The notes under the pieces were generated by a model, which was not told the DNA's origin, searched no databases, and worked only from the letters and a program-made list of their open reading frames with translations. This document shows, piece after piece, positions 25,773 to 34,132 of a stretch of DNA of 64,000 bases. A program made the translations under genes and the position numbers. The stretch's first letter is position 1. Each line of letters opens with the position of its first letter. Source of the DNA: Mesorhizobium sp. B2-3-12 (GTDB lineage Bacteria > Pseudomonadota > Alphaproteobacteria > Rhizobiales > Rhizobiaceae); NCBI RefSeq assembly GCF_006442205.1, contig NZ_VFVR01000001.1:992001-1056000 (forward strand), written 5' to 3'.

Positions 25773-27206
25773 TCAGTTCCCGGCAAAATGGCCCGAGACC
25801 TCGGCGCCGGCGGTCCTCGGCAACACCAGGAAACGGAACGCCGCCACCAGCCCGATGGCGCCGATCACCAGGAAGGCTGCTCGAAAATCGACGAGATCGA
25901 GCGCCGGCTGGTCCCTGGCGATCTGCGACAGGTTCAAGATCGCCGCAGCCACCGCGACGCCGAACAGCATCGCCACCTGCTGCAGCATCGAGGACAGCGT
26001 CGCCGCCGAGCTGCGCTGCCCGGCGGCAATATCGGCGAAGGCCAGCGTGTTGAGCGCGGTGAACTGCATCGAGCGCGTCAGGCCGGCAATCAGCATCAGG
26101 GCCACCACCAAGGCCTGCGGCGTCTGCGGCGAGATCGCCGCGCAGGCCATGATCGATGCCGACGCGATGATGCCGTTGACGACCATCACCGAGCGAAAGC
26201 CGAAGCGGCGCAGCGTCGGCGTCGTCACCGTCTTCATGCCGAGATTGCCGAGGAAATAGGCCAGGATCATCATGCCGGCATCGACCGGCGAGAGGCCGAA
26301 ACCGACCTGGAACAGCAGCGGCAGGAGGAACGGCGTGGCGTTGATCGCTACCCGGAAGATGGTGCCGGCGGCAAGCGTCGAGATGGCGAAGGTCTGCACC
26401 TTGAACGAGGAGAGATCGAGCAGCGGATGCGGCGCGCGCCTGAGATGGCGCACCGCCAGCCAGCCGATGAGCATGCCCGCCGCGATCAGCCCCACCGTTG
26501 GCAAGGCGCCATCCTCGGGATGCGCGATGCGTTCGAGGCCATAGAGCAGGCAGACGAGCCCGAGCGAGGTCAGGAAGAACCCCGGCCAGTCGAGCGGCTT
26601 GGGCTCGGCTTCACGATCACCGGGGATGAAGCGGGCGACCAGCACCAGCCCGATCAGCCCAAGCGGAATGTTGATGAAGAAATTCCAGTGCCAGGACAGA
26701 TAGGTGGTGATGAAGCCACCAAGCACCGGACCGACGACAGGCGCGAACAGCGCCGGCCAGGTGATCAGCGCCGTGGCGTTGAGCAATTCGGATTTCGAGG
26801 CGTTGCGCAGAACGAGAATTCGGCCAACCGGGGTCATCAGCGCGCTGCCCAGGCCCTGCACGGCACGCGCCGCGACGAACTGGGTCAGGTCTTGCGAAAA
26901 GCCGCAGGCGAGTGACGCCAGCGTGAACAGCGCGATGGCGACGAGGAAGATGTTACGCGCGCCAAAACGGTCGGCGAGCCAGCCCGACAGCGGCACGAAC
27001 ACCGCCATGGTCAGCATGTAGACGGTGATGCCGATGCTCATCGCCACCGCCGGCACGCCGAAGGAAGCGCCCATCTGCGGCAGCGAGGTCGAGATGATCG
27101 TCGAATCCAGCAGCTGCATGAAGAAGGCGATGGCGACGATCAACGCCACACGCCGCGAATTCCCGGCTGGTTCGGCTGAAGCTTCGGTCTCGGAAATGGC
27201 AGTCAT
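25773..27206 (-). CDS. MFS multidrug transporter, DHA2 (EmrB/QacA) family
   Basis: This 477-residue, probably 14-span proton-driven exporter has the early LLDSTIISTSLPQM (motif D-like) near residue 32, GWLADRFGARNIF (motif A) near residue 75, and PVVGPVLGGFI (motif C, the antiporter motif) near residue 165. It diverges from the cyclodeaminase-lyase pair, with 112 bases between starts, so it may export a product of that pair; co-regulation is inference. The start at 27206 is chosen because the hydrophobic region begins ~20 residues later; longer starts (27227) are possible. Confidence 0.88.
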   Translation of the reverse strand: MTAISETEASAEPAGNSRRVALIVAIAFFMQLLDSTIISTSLPQMGASFGVPAVAMSIGITVYMLTMAVFVPLSGWLADRFGARNIFLVAIALFTLASLACGFSQDLTQFVAARAVQGLGSALMTPVGRILVLRNASKSELLNATALITWPALFAPVVGPVLGGFITTYLSWHWNFFINIPLGLIGLVLVARFIPGDREAEPKPLDWPGFFLTSLGLVCLLYGLERIAHPEDGALPTVGLIAAGMLIGWLAVRHLRRAPHPLLDLSSFKVQTFAISTLAAGTIFRVAINATPFLLPLLFQVGFGLSPVDAGMMILAYFLGNLGMKTVTTPTLRRFGFRSVMVVNGIIASASIMACAAISPQTPQALVVALMLIAGLTRSMQFTALNTLAFADIAAGQRSSAATLSSMLQQVAMLFGVAVAAAILNLSQIARDQPALDLVDFRAAFLVIGAIGLVAAFRFLVLPRTAGAEVSGHFAGN

Positions 27207-27318
27207 GACGGACCGCTTGAACAGCATTTGGCCGACGGCGTCCAGATAACAGCCAACAAACTTTCGTGTCGCGTCGCGGCCTGTTATGGAGGAGCGGGGT
27301 GGCGAGGAACGCAGACGC

Positions 27319-28320
27319 ATGAAGCCTATCTATATCGACTACCTCAATGCTCTCGACATCGAAGCCCTTGCCATGACCGATGCCGAGATCGTCGGCGCCG
27401 TCGAGGCCGGGCTCATCGCGCAAGGCAAGGGCCAGACGGTGATCGAGCCGCGTGTCCACCTCGAACCCGACCCGTCCTTCCACGGCCATTTCAATGTTCT
27501 GCGTGGCTACGTCGCGCCGCTCGACACGGCGGGCGTAAAAATCGTCGGCGACTATGTCGACAACTATCTGCACGGCCTGCCCTCGGAATTCGGCATCCTC
27601 AATCTGTTCGATCCGCGCACCGGCACGCCGCGCGCCATCCTCGACGCCACCGTCATCACCGACATGCGCACCGGCGCCGTCACCGCCATCGGCGCCAAGC
27701 ACCTGGCGCGCAAGAACTCCAAGGTGCTCGCCCATATCGGCGCACGCGGCACCGCGTACTGGAATGTTCGCCTGCTCGACCATCTCTTCGATTTCGACGA
27801 AATCCGCGTCCATTCGCGCCGGCCGGAAAGCCGCGACGGCTTTGCCGCGAAGCTCGCCGCCGATCTCGGCAAGCCTGTCAACGCGGTCGCTGACTGGGAG
27901 AGCTGCGTCAAGGGCGCCGACATTGTCGTCGAGGCCTCGCGCCTGCCCGAGCCGCAACCCCTGCTCAAGACCGAATGGATCAAGCCCGGCGCCTTGGTGG
28001 TGCCCTATGGCACGATGAGCGCGGTGGAGTTGTCGCTGACCGACATCATGCAGAAGATGGTCGTCGACGACTGGGGCCAGTGCAAGGGCGGCAAGTTCGG
28101 CTCGCTGCGCGCCCATGTCGAGACCGGGCGGCTGAGCGAGACGACGCTGCATGCCGAACTCGGCCAGATCGCCGGCGGCCTGAGGCCGGGACGGCAGAGT
28201 AACGACGAGACCATCCTGTTCTGGCATCGAGGCCTGTCGCTGTCCGACATCGCGCTCGGCAAGGCGATGCTGGCCAAGGCGCAAGCGCAAGGCATCGGCC
28301 AGAGGCTGCGTTTCGCATGA
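27319..28320 (+). CDS. Ornithine cyclodeaminase / mu-crystallin family protein
   Basis: This 333-residue NAD(P)-binding enzyme has the dinucleotide fold GARGTAYWNVRLLDHLF near residue 143 and the family substrate region IGAKHLARKNSKVLAHIG just before it. Members include ornithine cyclodeaminase, delta1-pyrroline-2-carboxylate reductase, and dehydrogenases of amino-acid-like opine precursors. The ATG at 27319 follows GGCGAGGAACGCAGACGC. Its stop overlaps the start of the lyase homologue by four bases, so the two proteins are made together. A reductive or deaminating step on an imino or amino acid is likely; the exact substrate is unknown. Confidence 0.82.
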   Translation: MKPIYIDYLNALDIEALAMTDAEIVGAVEAGLIAQGKGQTVIEPRVHLEPDPSFHGHFNVLRGYVAPLDTAGVKIVGDYVDNYLHGLPSEFGILNLFDPRTGTPRAILDATVITDMRTGAVTAIGAKHLARKNSKVLAHIGARGTAYWNVRLLDHLFDFDEIRVHSRRPESRDGFAAKLAADLGKPVNAVADWESCVKGADIVVEASRLPEPQPLLKTEWIKPGALVVPYGTMSAVELSLTDIMQKMVVDDWGQCKGGKFGSLRAHVETGRLSETTLHAELGQIAGGLRPGRQSNDETILFWHRGLSLSDIALGKAMLAKAQAQGIGQRLRFA

Positions 28321-29834
28321 GCGCGCTCGTCCTCACCGGGACCGGCGTCAGCGTCGGCGACGTCGCCGCCGTCGCCCGCGAGGCGCGCAAGGTGGAAATC
28401 GGAGCCGAGATCATCGGCAGGCTGGAGAAGGCGCGAAAGGTGCTCGACCAGGCCGCGGCCTCCGGCCAGCAGATCTACGGCCTGAACACCGGGCTCGGCG
28501 CCAATCTCGGTACATCGGTCGAGGGTGACCCTAGCGCCTTCCAGCGCCAGTTGCTCGAGGGCCGCAGCGGCGCGGTCGGCGAAGCGCTGCCGGTCGAGAC
28601 CGTGCGGGCAACCATGCTCGCACGCCTGACAATGCTGTCGGTGGGTGGCTCCGGCCTGTCGCCCGCCGTTTTTGTCGCTTTGGTCGATGTGCTCAACGCC
28701 GGTGTTCATCCTGTGATGCCGTCGCTGGGGTCGATCGGCGCCGGCGACCTGGTGCTGATGACCGCGATCGCCCGCCTGCTGATCGGCGAAGGCGAAGCCG
28801 ATTATCAGGGCAGGCGCATGCCGGCGGCCAAGGCGCTGATGATGGCCCGCCTCGCTCCGATCGGCCTGGCGCCCAAGGACGGGCTGTCGCTGATCAACGC
28901 TTCCGCTGTCTCCACCGGCGGCGGCGCGCTTGTGGTTACGGACGCGCTGTCGGCCCTTGACCAGCAGCAGCAGGCCGGCGCGCTGACCATGGAAGGGTTT
29001 GGCGCCAACCGCACCATCCTTGATCCCCGCCTGCACATGGCGCGGCCCGCTGCCGGTCAGCAGGAAGCCGCCAAGGCGCTGCACGATCTTCTCGCCCGCG
29101 ACGAAGCACCGGCGCCCACCACCATACAGGATCCGCTGTCGATCCGCTGCATGCCCTCGATCCATGGCGCGCTGATCGAGGCGATCGGCCAGGCAAAACG
29201 CGCCGTCGAGATCGAACTCAATGCCGCCGCCGACAACCCGTTGGTTCTGGGCGACGACGAGTTGGTGCTGTCGACCGGCAACTTCCACACCGCTTCGCTG
29301 GCGCTTGCCTTCGAGACGCTCAGCCTGGCCATCGCCCAGTGCGCCGCCGCCAGTGCGGCCCGCTTCATCCAGCTCACCGGCTCGGGCCGCAACGGCCTGC
29401 CGAAATATCTGTCGCCGGTCGGCGGCGCCTCGGCCGGTTTCGTGCCGCTGCAGAAGACGGTGACGTCGATCCTGGCCGCCATCCGCCACAAGGCCAATCC
29501 GGTGATGCTCGATTTCCTGCCCGTCTCGGAAGGCGTCGAGGATCACGCCACGCAGACGCCGCTGGCAGTTTCGAAATGCGCTGACATGATTGCGCTGTGG
29601 CGGCGGCTGATCGCTTTCGAACTGATGGCGGCCGCCCAGGCCGTCGACCTGCGTGAAGGGTTGACGCTGGCACCACGCACGTCAGCCGTCCACACGGCGA
29701 TACGCGCGCTCGTCCCTTCCCTGAAGGAGGACCGGCCGCTCGGCGTCAATGCGGAAGCACTCCACGCCGCGCTCGCCGGTAATGCGTGGCGGCCGGCCCT
29801 AGCTCCGGCCGACCTTGTCGAGAAACAGGCGTAG
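28317..29834 (+). CDS. Aromatic amino acid lyase (HAL/PAL) homologue lacking the MIO Ser
   Basis: This 505-residue protein has the full length and fold of histidine/phenylalanine ammonia-lyases. It has the catalytic-Tyr region IYGLNTGLG (residues ~52-60), CMPSIHGAL, ELNAAADNPLV, STGNFHTASLA and VEDHATQTPLA. The conserved MIO-forming segment GSVGASGDLAPL is replaced by GSIGAGDLVLM at residues 138-148: one residue, the Ser of Ala-Ser-Gly, is absent. The electrophilic MIO group therefore cannot form in the usual way. Either the enzyme catalyses a different elimination, isomerisation or addition, or it is a binding protein. The 3' end overlaps the convergent PanB-like gene by 36 bases. Confidence 0.85.
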   Translation: MSALVLTGTGVSVGDVAAVAREARKVEIGAEIIGRLEKARKVLDQAAASGQQIYGLNTGLGANLGTSVEGDPSAFQRQLLEGRSGAVGEALPVETVRATMLARLTMLSVGGSGLSPAVFVALVDVLNAGVHPVMPSLGSIGAGDLVLMTAIARLLIGEGEADYQGRRMPAAKALMMARLAPIGLAPKDGLSLINASAVSTGGGALVVTDALSALDQQQQAGALTMEGFGANRTILDPRLHMARPAAGQQEAAKALHDLLARDEAPAPTTIQDPLSIRCMPSIHGALIEAIGQAKRAVEIELNAAADNPLVLGDDELVLSTGNFHTASLALAFETLSLAIAQCAAASAARFIQLTGSGRNGLPKYLSPVGGASAGFVPLQKTVTSILAAIRHKANPVMLDFLPVSEGVEDHATQTPLAVSKCADMIALWRRLIAFELMAAAQAVDLREGLTLAPRTSAVHTAIRALVPSLKEDRPLGVNAEALHAALAGNAWRPALAPADLVEKQA

Positions 29835-30599
29835 CTCGGCGGGATCCATATGCACGATGTGCCTGTCCTCGGGATAGGCGCCGCTGTTGACGTCTGCGAC
29901 ATATTCGGAGAACGCCGCCACCCGTTCCGCCTGCAGCCGGTCATACTCGGCGGCGAAATTGCGGTAGACCTTGGAGTGGCGGGGCATGTGGCCTCTATTC
30001 TGGCCAAGGATGTCGTCGGCGAACAAATATTGCGCGTCGCAACCGGTGCCCGCGCCCATCGACAGCATGATCAGCGGCGTCCGCTCCGAGATCGCCTTCG
30101 CCACTTCGACCGGCACAACTTCTATTTCGGCGCCAATGGCGCCCGCGGCCTCCAACTGCTTCACGGCCTCGAACACCTGCATCGCCGTGTCGGCGGTCTT
30201 CCCGACCGCCTTGAAGCCGCCGGTCCAGGTCGCACGGGACGGAATGAGGCCGACATGGCCGATGACGGGAATGGCGTCGTCCGCCATCCGCTTGATCGTG
30301 GCATAGCCCGCGCTGCAATAGACCGCGTCGGCGCCGGCCTTGTAGAGCCGGAAAGCCCAACGCAGGAAATCGTCAGCCGTGCCGATCTCGAAGAAATTGT
30401 CGCCCGGCATGGTGAACAGGCTGGGTGCCGCGTCGCGGTATTGCGGATTGAGCACCAGTTCGGGCGGCACCGAGACGATGTCGACCCCTGCCCGCTCGGC
30501 GGCCTCCGCCTCGTCCAGGTTGAGCACGCGCAGCATGGTCAGCTGCCGCTTGCCTTTCATGGCGCGCAAATCGGCGACTGTCGGTCTCTTTCGGCTCAT
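29799..30599 (-). CDS. Divergent PanB-family (ketopantoate hydroxymethyltransferase-like) protein
   Basis: This 266-residue TIM-barrel protein resembles PanB over its whole length. Examples are IPVIGHVGLIPS, WTGGFKAVGKT, VVPVEVAKAISE (carrying the catalytic Glu) and GAGTGCDAQYLFADDILG. However, the first metal-ligand strand, normally VGDSLG, reads VSVPPELV, and the Lys-Glu strand is replaced by AVYCSAGYA. So it is probably not pantothenate synthesis but another aldol-type reaction in this pathway. The ATG at 30599 follows AGAGGGACGTTTG. It is the last gene of the long minus-strand run. Confidence 0.75.
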   Translation of the reverse strand: MSRKRPTVADLRAMKGKRQLTMLRVLNLDEAEAAERAGVDIVSVPPELVLNPQYRDAAPSLFTMPGDNFFEIGTADDFLRWAFRLYKAGADAVYCSAGYATIKRMADDAIPVIGHVGLIPSRATWTGGFKAVGKTADTAMQVFEAVKQLEAAGAIGAEIEVVPVEVAKAISERTPLIMLSMGAGTGCDAQYLFADDILGQNRGHMPRHSKVYRNFAAEYDRLQAERVAAFSEYVADVNSGAYPEDRHIVHMDPAELRLFLDKVGRS

Positions 30600-30650
30600 C
30601 AAACGTCCCTCTGTTGCCTGCTTGCAGCGGTGCCGGATCAGCACCGCGTT

Positions 30651-30962
30651 TCAGATCTGGATCATCACCCTACCGGCCTCGACTTTCACTGGATAGGTCT
30701 TGAGGTTGACGCAGACCGGCGCGCCCTTGGCCTGCCCGGTCTTGTAGTTGAAGCGGCCATTGTGCTTGGGGCATTCGATGATGTCGTCCATGACCAGCCC
30801 GTCGGCCAGATGCGCCTTTTCATGCGTGCAGAAACCGTCGGTGGCGAAGAACTCGTCATCCGGCGAGCGATAGATCGCGAAGGTCCGCCCATCATGGTCG
30901 AAGCGGATGACATCCTCTTCCTCGACATCGCCCACGGCGCACGCTTCAACCCAATCGGCCAT
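30651..30962 (-). CDS. mocE: MocE-like Rieske 2Fe-2S ferredoxin
   Basis: This 103-residue Rieske ferredoxin has the cluster motifs CTHEKAHL (CxH) and CPKHNGRF (CxxH) separated by 17 residues. In Rhizobium leguminosarum rhizopine catabolism, MocE is the ferredoxin passing electrons to the oxygenase MocD, and a MocD-like gene lies 28 bases upstream here. No ferredoxin reductase (MocF) is in the window, so a shared reductase must serve. The start at 30962 fits the family length. Confidence 0.87.
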   Translation of the reverse strand: MADWVEACAVGDVEEEDVIRFDHDGRTFAIYRSPDDEFFATDGFCTHEKAHLADGLVMDDIIECPKHNGRFNYKTGQAKGAPVCVNLKTYPVKVEAGRVMIQI

Positions 30963-30990
30963 CTCAATCTCCTGCGGACATTACCGATCG

Positions 30991-32079
30991 CTATTCGGCC
31001 GCCGCCGACATATCGACCTCGTGGAATTCGCCGCGATAGGGCCTGGCCGTCGGCGGCAGTTCGCGCTTGAGGTAATAATCCTCGTATTTCAGCTGCCTCA
31101 GCAGCACCGGCCAGACCTCGCGATAGGCATGCCACATCGACGGATTCGGCTCCGGCAGATCGTGCTTGATCAGTTCGTGCAGCCTGGGCAGCGCGTGATA
31201 GGGTACCATCGGGAACATGTGGTGCTCCACATGGTAGTTCATGTTCCAGTAAATGAACCGGCTGATCGGGTTCATGTAGACGGTGCGCGTGTTGAGCCGG
31301 TGGTCGATGACATTGTCGGCTAGGCCGATATGCTGCAGCAGGCCGGTCGTCACCATGTGCCAGGTGCCGTAGAGGCGCGGCAGGCCGATCAACACCAGCG
31401 GTATCCACGACCGCAGCGCGATCGCGAGAGCGATCGTCGCGACATAGATGGCGACGTGCCAGCGGGCCGCGACGACCGCCTTGTGTAGTTCCATCTCGGG
31501 GATATAGCTCTTCTCGTCATCCGACAGCGTGCCAAAGGCCTGGCGCGCCAGCGTCGGCAGCGAATAGCGGAAGTCGAGAATGCCGGTGAAGGCCAGTCCC
31601 GCCTTCAGCAGGTCCGGCGGCCGCATGACGGCGATCTCGGCGTCGCGGCCGACGATGATGGTGTCGGTGTGGTGGCGGGCATGGCTCCAGCGCCATTGCA
31701 CGGGATTGCGCATCAGCATGAAGGAGGCGATGTGGTAGACGACATCGTTCATCCAGCGCGTGCGGAACGCCGTACCATGGCCGCATTCGTGCCAGCGCGA
31801 GTCGCTCGACGAGCCGTAGAGCACGCCATAGACCAGCAGGAACGGCACCACCCACCAAGTGCCCCAGAACCAGACGTTGCCGGCGGCCGAAGCCAGGATC
31901 GCGACAATCCAGATCACCGTATCGCGGATCGCCGGCCCGTCGGAACGCTGCATCAGTTCCTTCATCGCCTTGCGCGGCACATCGGTGTGGTACCACTCGG
32001 CCGAGGCAAGCCCGGTCTCTATCGCCGCCCTGGTGCTCTCGCCGACAAGGCTGTAGTCGCGCTTTTTTGCCGTCGTCAC
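30991..32079 (-). CDS. mocD: MocD-like membrane fatty-acid-desaturase-family oxygenase
   Basis: This 362-residue integral membrane di-iron enzyme has three histidine boxes: HECGH (about residue 105), HARHH (about 145) and HVEHH (about 305), separated by membrane spans. In the rhizopine system, MocD is a hydrocarbon-oxygenase-like protein proposed to demethylate 3-O-methyl-scyllo-inosamine, using MocE. The GTG start at 32079 is chosen because GGAGG lies five bases upstream; the frame is open further, to 32313, without a ribosome site. The two neighbouring genes make an oxidative O- or N-demethylation step in this operon likely. Confidence 0.83.
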   Translation of the reverse strand: MTTAKKRDYSLVGESTRAAIETGLASAEWYHTDVPRKAMKELMQRSDGPAIRDTVIWIVAILASAAGNVWFWGTWWVVPFLLVYGVLYGSSSDSRWHECGHGTAFRTRWMNDVVYHIASFMLMRNPVQWRWSHARHHTDTIIVGRDAEIAVMRPPDLLKAGLAFTGILDFRYSLPTLARQAFGTLSDDEKSYIPEMELHKAVVAARWHVAIYVATIALAIALRSWIPLVLIGLPRLYGTWHMVTTGLLQHIGLADNVIDHRLNTRTVYMNPISRFIYWNMNYHVEHHMFPMVPYHALPRLHELIKHDLPEPNPSMWHAYREVWPVLLRQLKYEDYYLKRELPPTARPYRGEFHEVDMSAAAE

Positions 32080-32155
32080 ATTGACCTCCAATCCCTGCGC
32101 AGCGCTGGCAATCCGGTCCGCCGGCCGGAGGGCTTGCATTGGATAAATGTCGCGC

Positions 32156-33337
32156 TCATGTCCTGCCGGCCAGTCTTGGAAAGTTTCCGGAAGGCCGAGG
32201 ATAATCCTGCTCGGGCTGCCGGGCGATAGCCGCGATCCTGGCTTCGGCCGCTGCGATCTCACCGGCGCCGTCGAGGACGCTGAACACCGCGTCATAGGCC
32301 CGGCTTTCGCCATGCTCCAGCCAGATCATCTCGCCGCGCTCGCGGGCGGCGAGATCGCCCAGTACATGGTGGGTCGAAGGCTCGATCCCCAGCGCGTACT
32401 GCCCGGCCTGGAAATTCTGCCACTGATAGGCGCAGGGCAACTGGTCCTTGCGCGTCACCAGCTCGAGACCGAGCCCGATGCGGTCGTTGACGACGGCCAC
32501 CGGCACCTCGCCATTGGCATCGGCGGCCATCTCATGCTGCCAGACCTGCTCGCTGAAGCCCGCTTGCGGCGCAGGCGCCGTGCGGTAGCCGACCTTCTGC
32601 GCCGCGTAGCGCGCGCCGGCATGGCCCGCCCAGACGACGTCGCGGATCGGCGCCAGATAGCGTGAGCCCTCGTCCAGCAGGGGATGGCTGACATTGACAT
32701 GGTAGAAATACATATGCGGCGTGCGGTTGAAGCCGTGATTGACGACATGGTCGGAAAGCCGGATCTCGTTGCCGCCGACGTCCGCCTCGATGCGGCGGAT
32801 GAGATGCAGATCCTCTGCGAATACCGCCGACTGCTGGACGATGCCTTCGGCCCACAGCACGCAGCGGTCGCCGTCCCAGCGCTCGCCATAGCCCGTCAGC
32901 CGCGCCGGGATGGTGCCGACCCGCCCATGCAGCGAGTGGAGCGCCGTCTTCTTGCCTGGATAGTTATAGTTCTCGGCCGGGACTTCTTCCCGCCCCAGAA
33001 TATGGTCGAGGCCGCAGGTGACGAGCAGTCCCGAGAAGGAGCGCGCCCAGGCCAGCCCCCCTTCTCCTTCATACTCATGCAGGCCGGGATGACGAAAGCC
33101 GCTCGGCGAATGCCAGCCGATCGCCTGGCCCTTGAAGTCGCAATCGGCGATGTCCAGCGCCCGGTCGACCAGCGCGGTGAAGCGCAGGCCCGAGCCGGTG
33201 CGGAATTCGAGCATGCGAATGCCGCGCTCCGCGCCGTCGCCGAGCGTCATCAGCCGCACGCCGGCGAATTGCGACAGCTGGCCCGACCGCTCGGCCACCT
33301 GCCGGCGCGACAGCGTCTTGCCGTAGAGCTCTACCAT
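32156..33337 (-). CDS. DUF4432 aldose-1-epimerase-like protein
   Basis: This 393-residue beta-sandwich protein of the galactose-mutarotase-like superfamily (DUF4432) has LVDRALDIADCDFKG, SLHGRVGTIPAR and PHMYFYHVNVSHPLLDEG, which match mutarotase-type conserved positions (His/Asp/Glu sugar-binding residues). It probably interconverts anomers or epimers of the imported sugar or keto-inositol. It stands between the ABC ATPase (10 bases) and the MocD-like gene. The start at 33337 follows GTGAGGGG. Confidence 0.8.
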   Translation of the reverse strand: MVELYGKTLSRRQVAERSGQLSQFAGVRLMTLGDGAERGIRMLEFRTGSGLRFTALVDRALDIADCDFKGQAIGWHSPSGFRHPGLHEYEGEGGLAWARSFSGLLVTCGLDHILGREEVPAENYNYPGKKTALHSLHGRVGTIPARLTGYGERWDGDRCVLWAEGIVQQSAVFAEDLHLIRRIEADVGGNEIRLSDHVVNHGFNRTPHMYFYHVNVSHPLLDEGSRYLAPIRDVVWAGHAGARYAAQKVGYRTAPAPQAGFSEQVWQHEMAADANGEVPVAVVNDRIGLGLELVTRKDQLPCAYQWQNFQAGQYALGIEPSTHHVLGDLAARERGEMIWLEHGESRAYDAVFSVLDGAGEIAAAEARIAAIARQPEQDYPRPSGNFPRLAGRT

Positions 33338-33347
33338 GCGACGCCCC

Positions 33348-34130
33348 TCACTTTGCCCTCGCCTCCTTGAGCAAGGCCGACATGTCGGCGCCGGTAATGA
33401 TGCTTTCCACGGTCAGCAGGTCGGTGTCGGCCACCGTCTGTTCGGCGACGATTTCGCCGCGCCGCATGACGATGATGCGGTCGGCGACCTGGAACACGTG
33501 GTGGATGTTGTGGGTGATGAGCAGCACCGAATGGCCGGCATCGCGCACCTCCTTGACGAAGCGCAGCACGCCATGGGTTTCCTCGACGCCGAGATTGTTG
33601 GTCGGCTCATCGAGGATGATGACCTTGGCGGCGAACTGCATGGCGCGAGAGATGGCGATCGACTGCCGCTCGCCGCCCGAAAGTGTACTGACCAGCGCGT
33701 CGGCGTCGAGCTTTTTCGAGATACCGACGCGCTTCAGCAGCGCCGAGGCGGCCTTGCGCAGCTTGGCAAGATCGAGCGGCGCGAATACGCCGAGCCAGCC
33801 GAAATTGACCGGCTCGCGGCCGAGGAAAAGATTGCGCGCGATGCTGAGGTCGGGCGCCAGCGAGGTGTCCTGGTGGATGGTCTCGATGCCGAGGTCCATC
33901 GCATCCCTGGTCGAGCGGATCGAGACCTTCTCGCCGCGCACATAGATGTCGCCGCGATCGACGGGGAAGACACCCGAGATCGCCTTGATCAGCGTCGATT
34001 TGCCGGCGCCATTGTCGCCGAGCAGCGCCACCACCTCGCCTTCCCGCAGTGTCAGTGAGGCGTTCTTCAGCGCCCGCACGCTGCCGAAGGATTTTTGCAG
34101 GTTCTGCAGCCGAAGCACTTCTTGCATCAT
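33348..34130 (-). CDS. Sugar ABC transporter ATP-binding protein (FrcA-like)
   Basis: This 260-residue single-domain ATPase has Walker A GDNGAGKST, signature LSGGERQSIAISR, Walker B VIILDEPTNNLG and the H-loop in VLLITHNIHH. It pairs with the permease three bases upstream. It resembles the first ATPase of this window (292-1035) in architecture but is clearly a different paralogue. Start at 34130 or the second Met, 34127. Confidence 0.9.
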   Translation of the reverse strand: MMQEVLRLQNLQKSFGSVRALKNASLTLREGEVVALLGDNGAGKSTLIKAISGVFPVDRGDIYVRGEKVSIRSTRDAMDLGIETIHQDTSLAPDLSIARNLFLGREPVNFGWLGVFAPLDLAKLRKAASALLKRVGISKKLDADALVSTLSGGERQSIAISRAMQFAAKVIILDEPTNNLGVEETHGVLRFVKEVRDAGHSVLLITHNIHHVFQVADRIIVMRRGEIVAEQTVADTDLLTVESIITGADMSALLKEARAK

Positions 34131-34132
34131 CG

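Noticed and set aside
29799..30599. Genuine panB for pantothenate synthesis
   Set aside because: Key metal-site strand is replaced, panC is not adjacent, and the gene is embedded in a catabolic operon.
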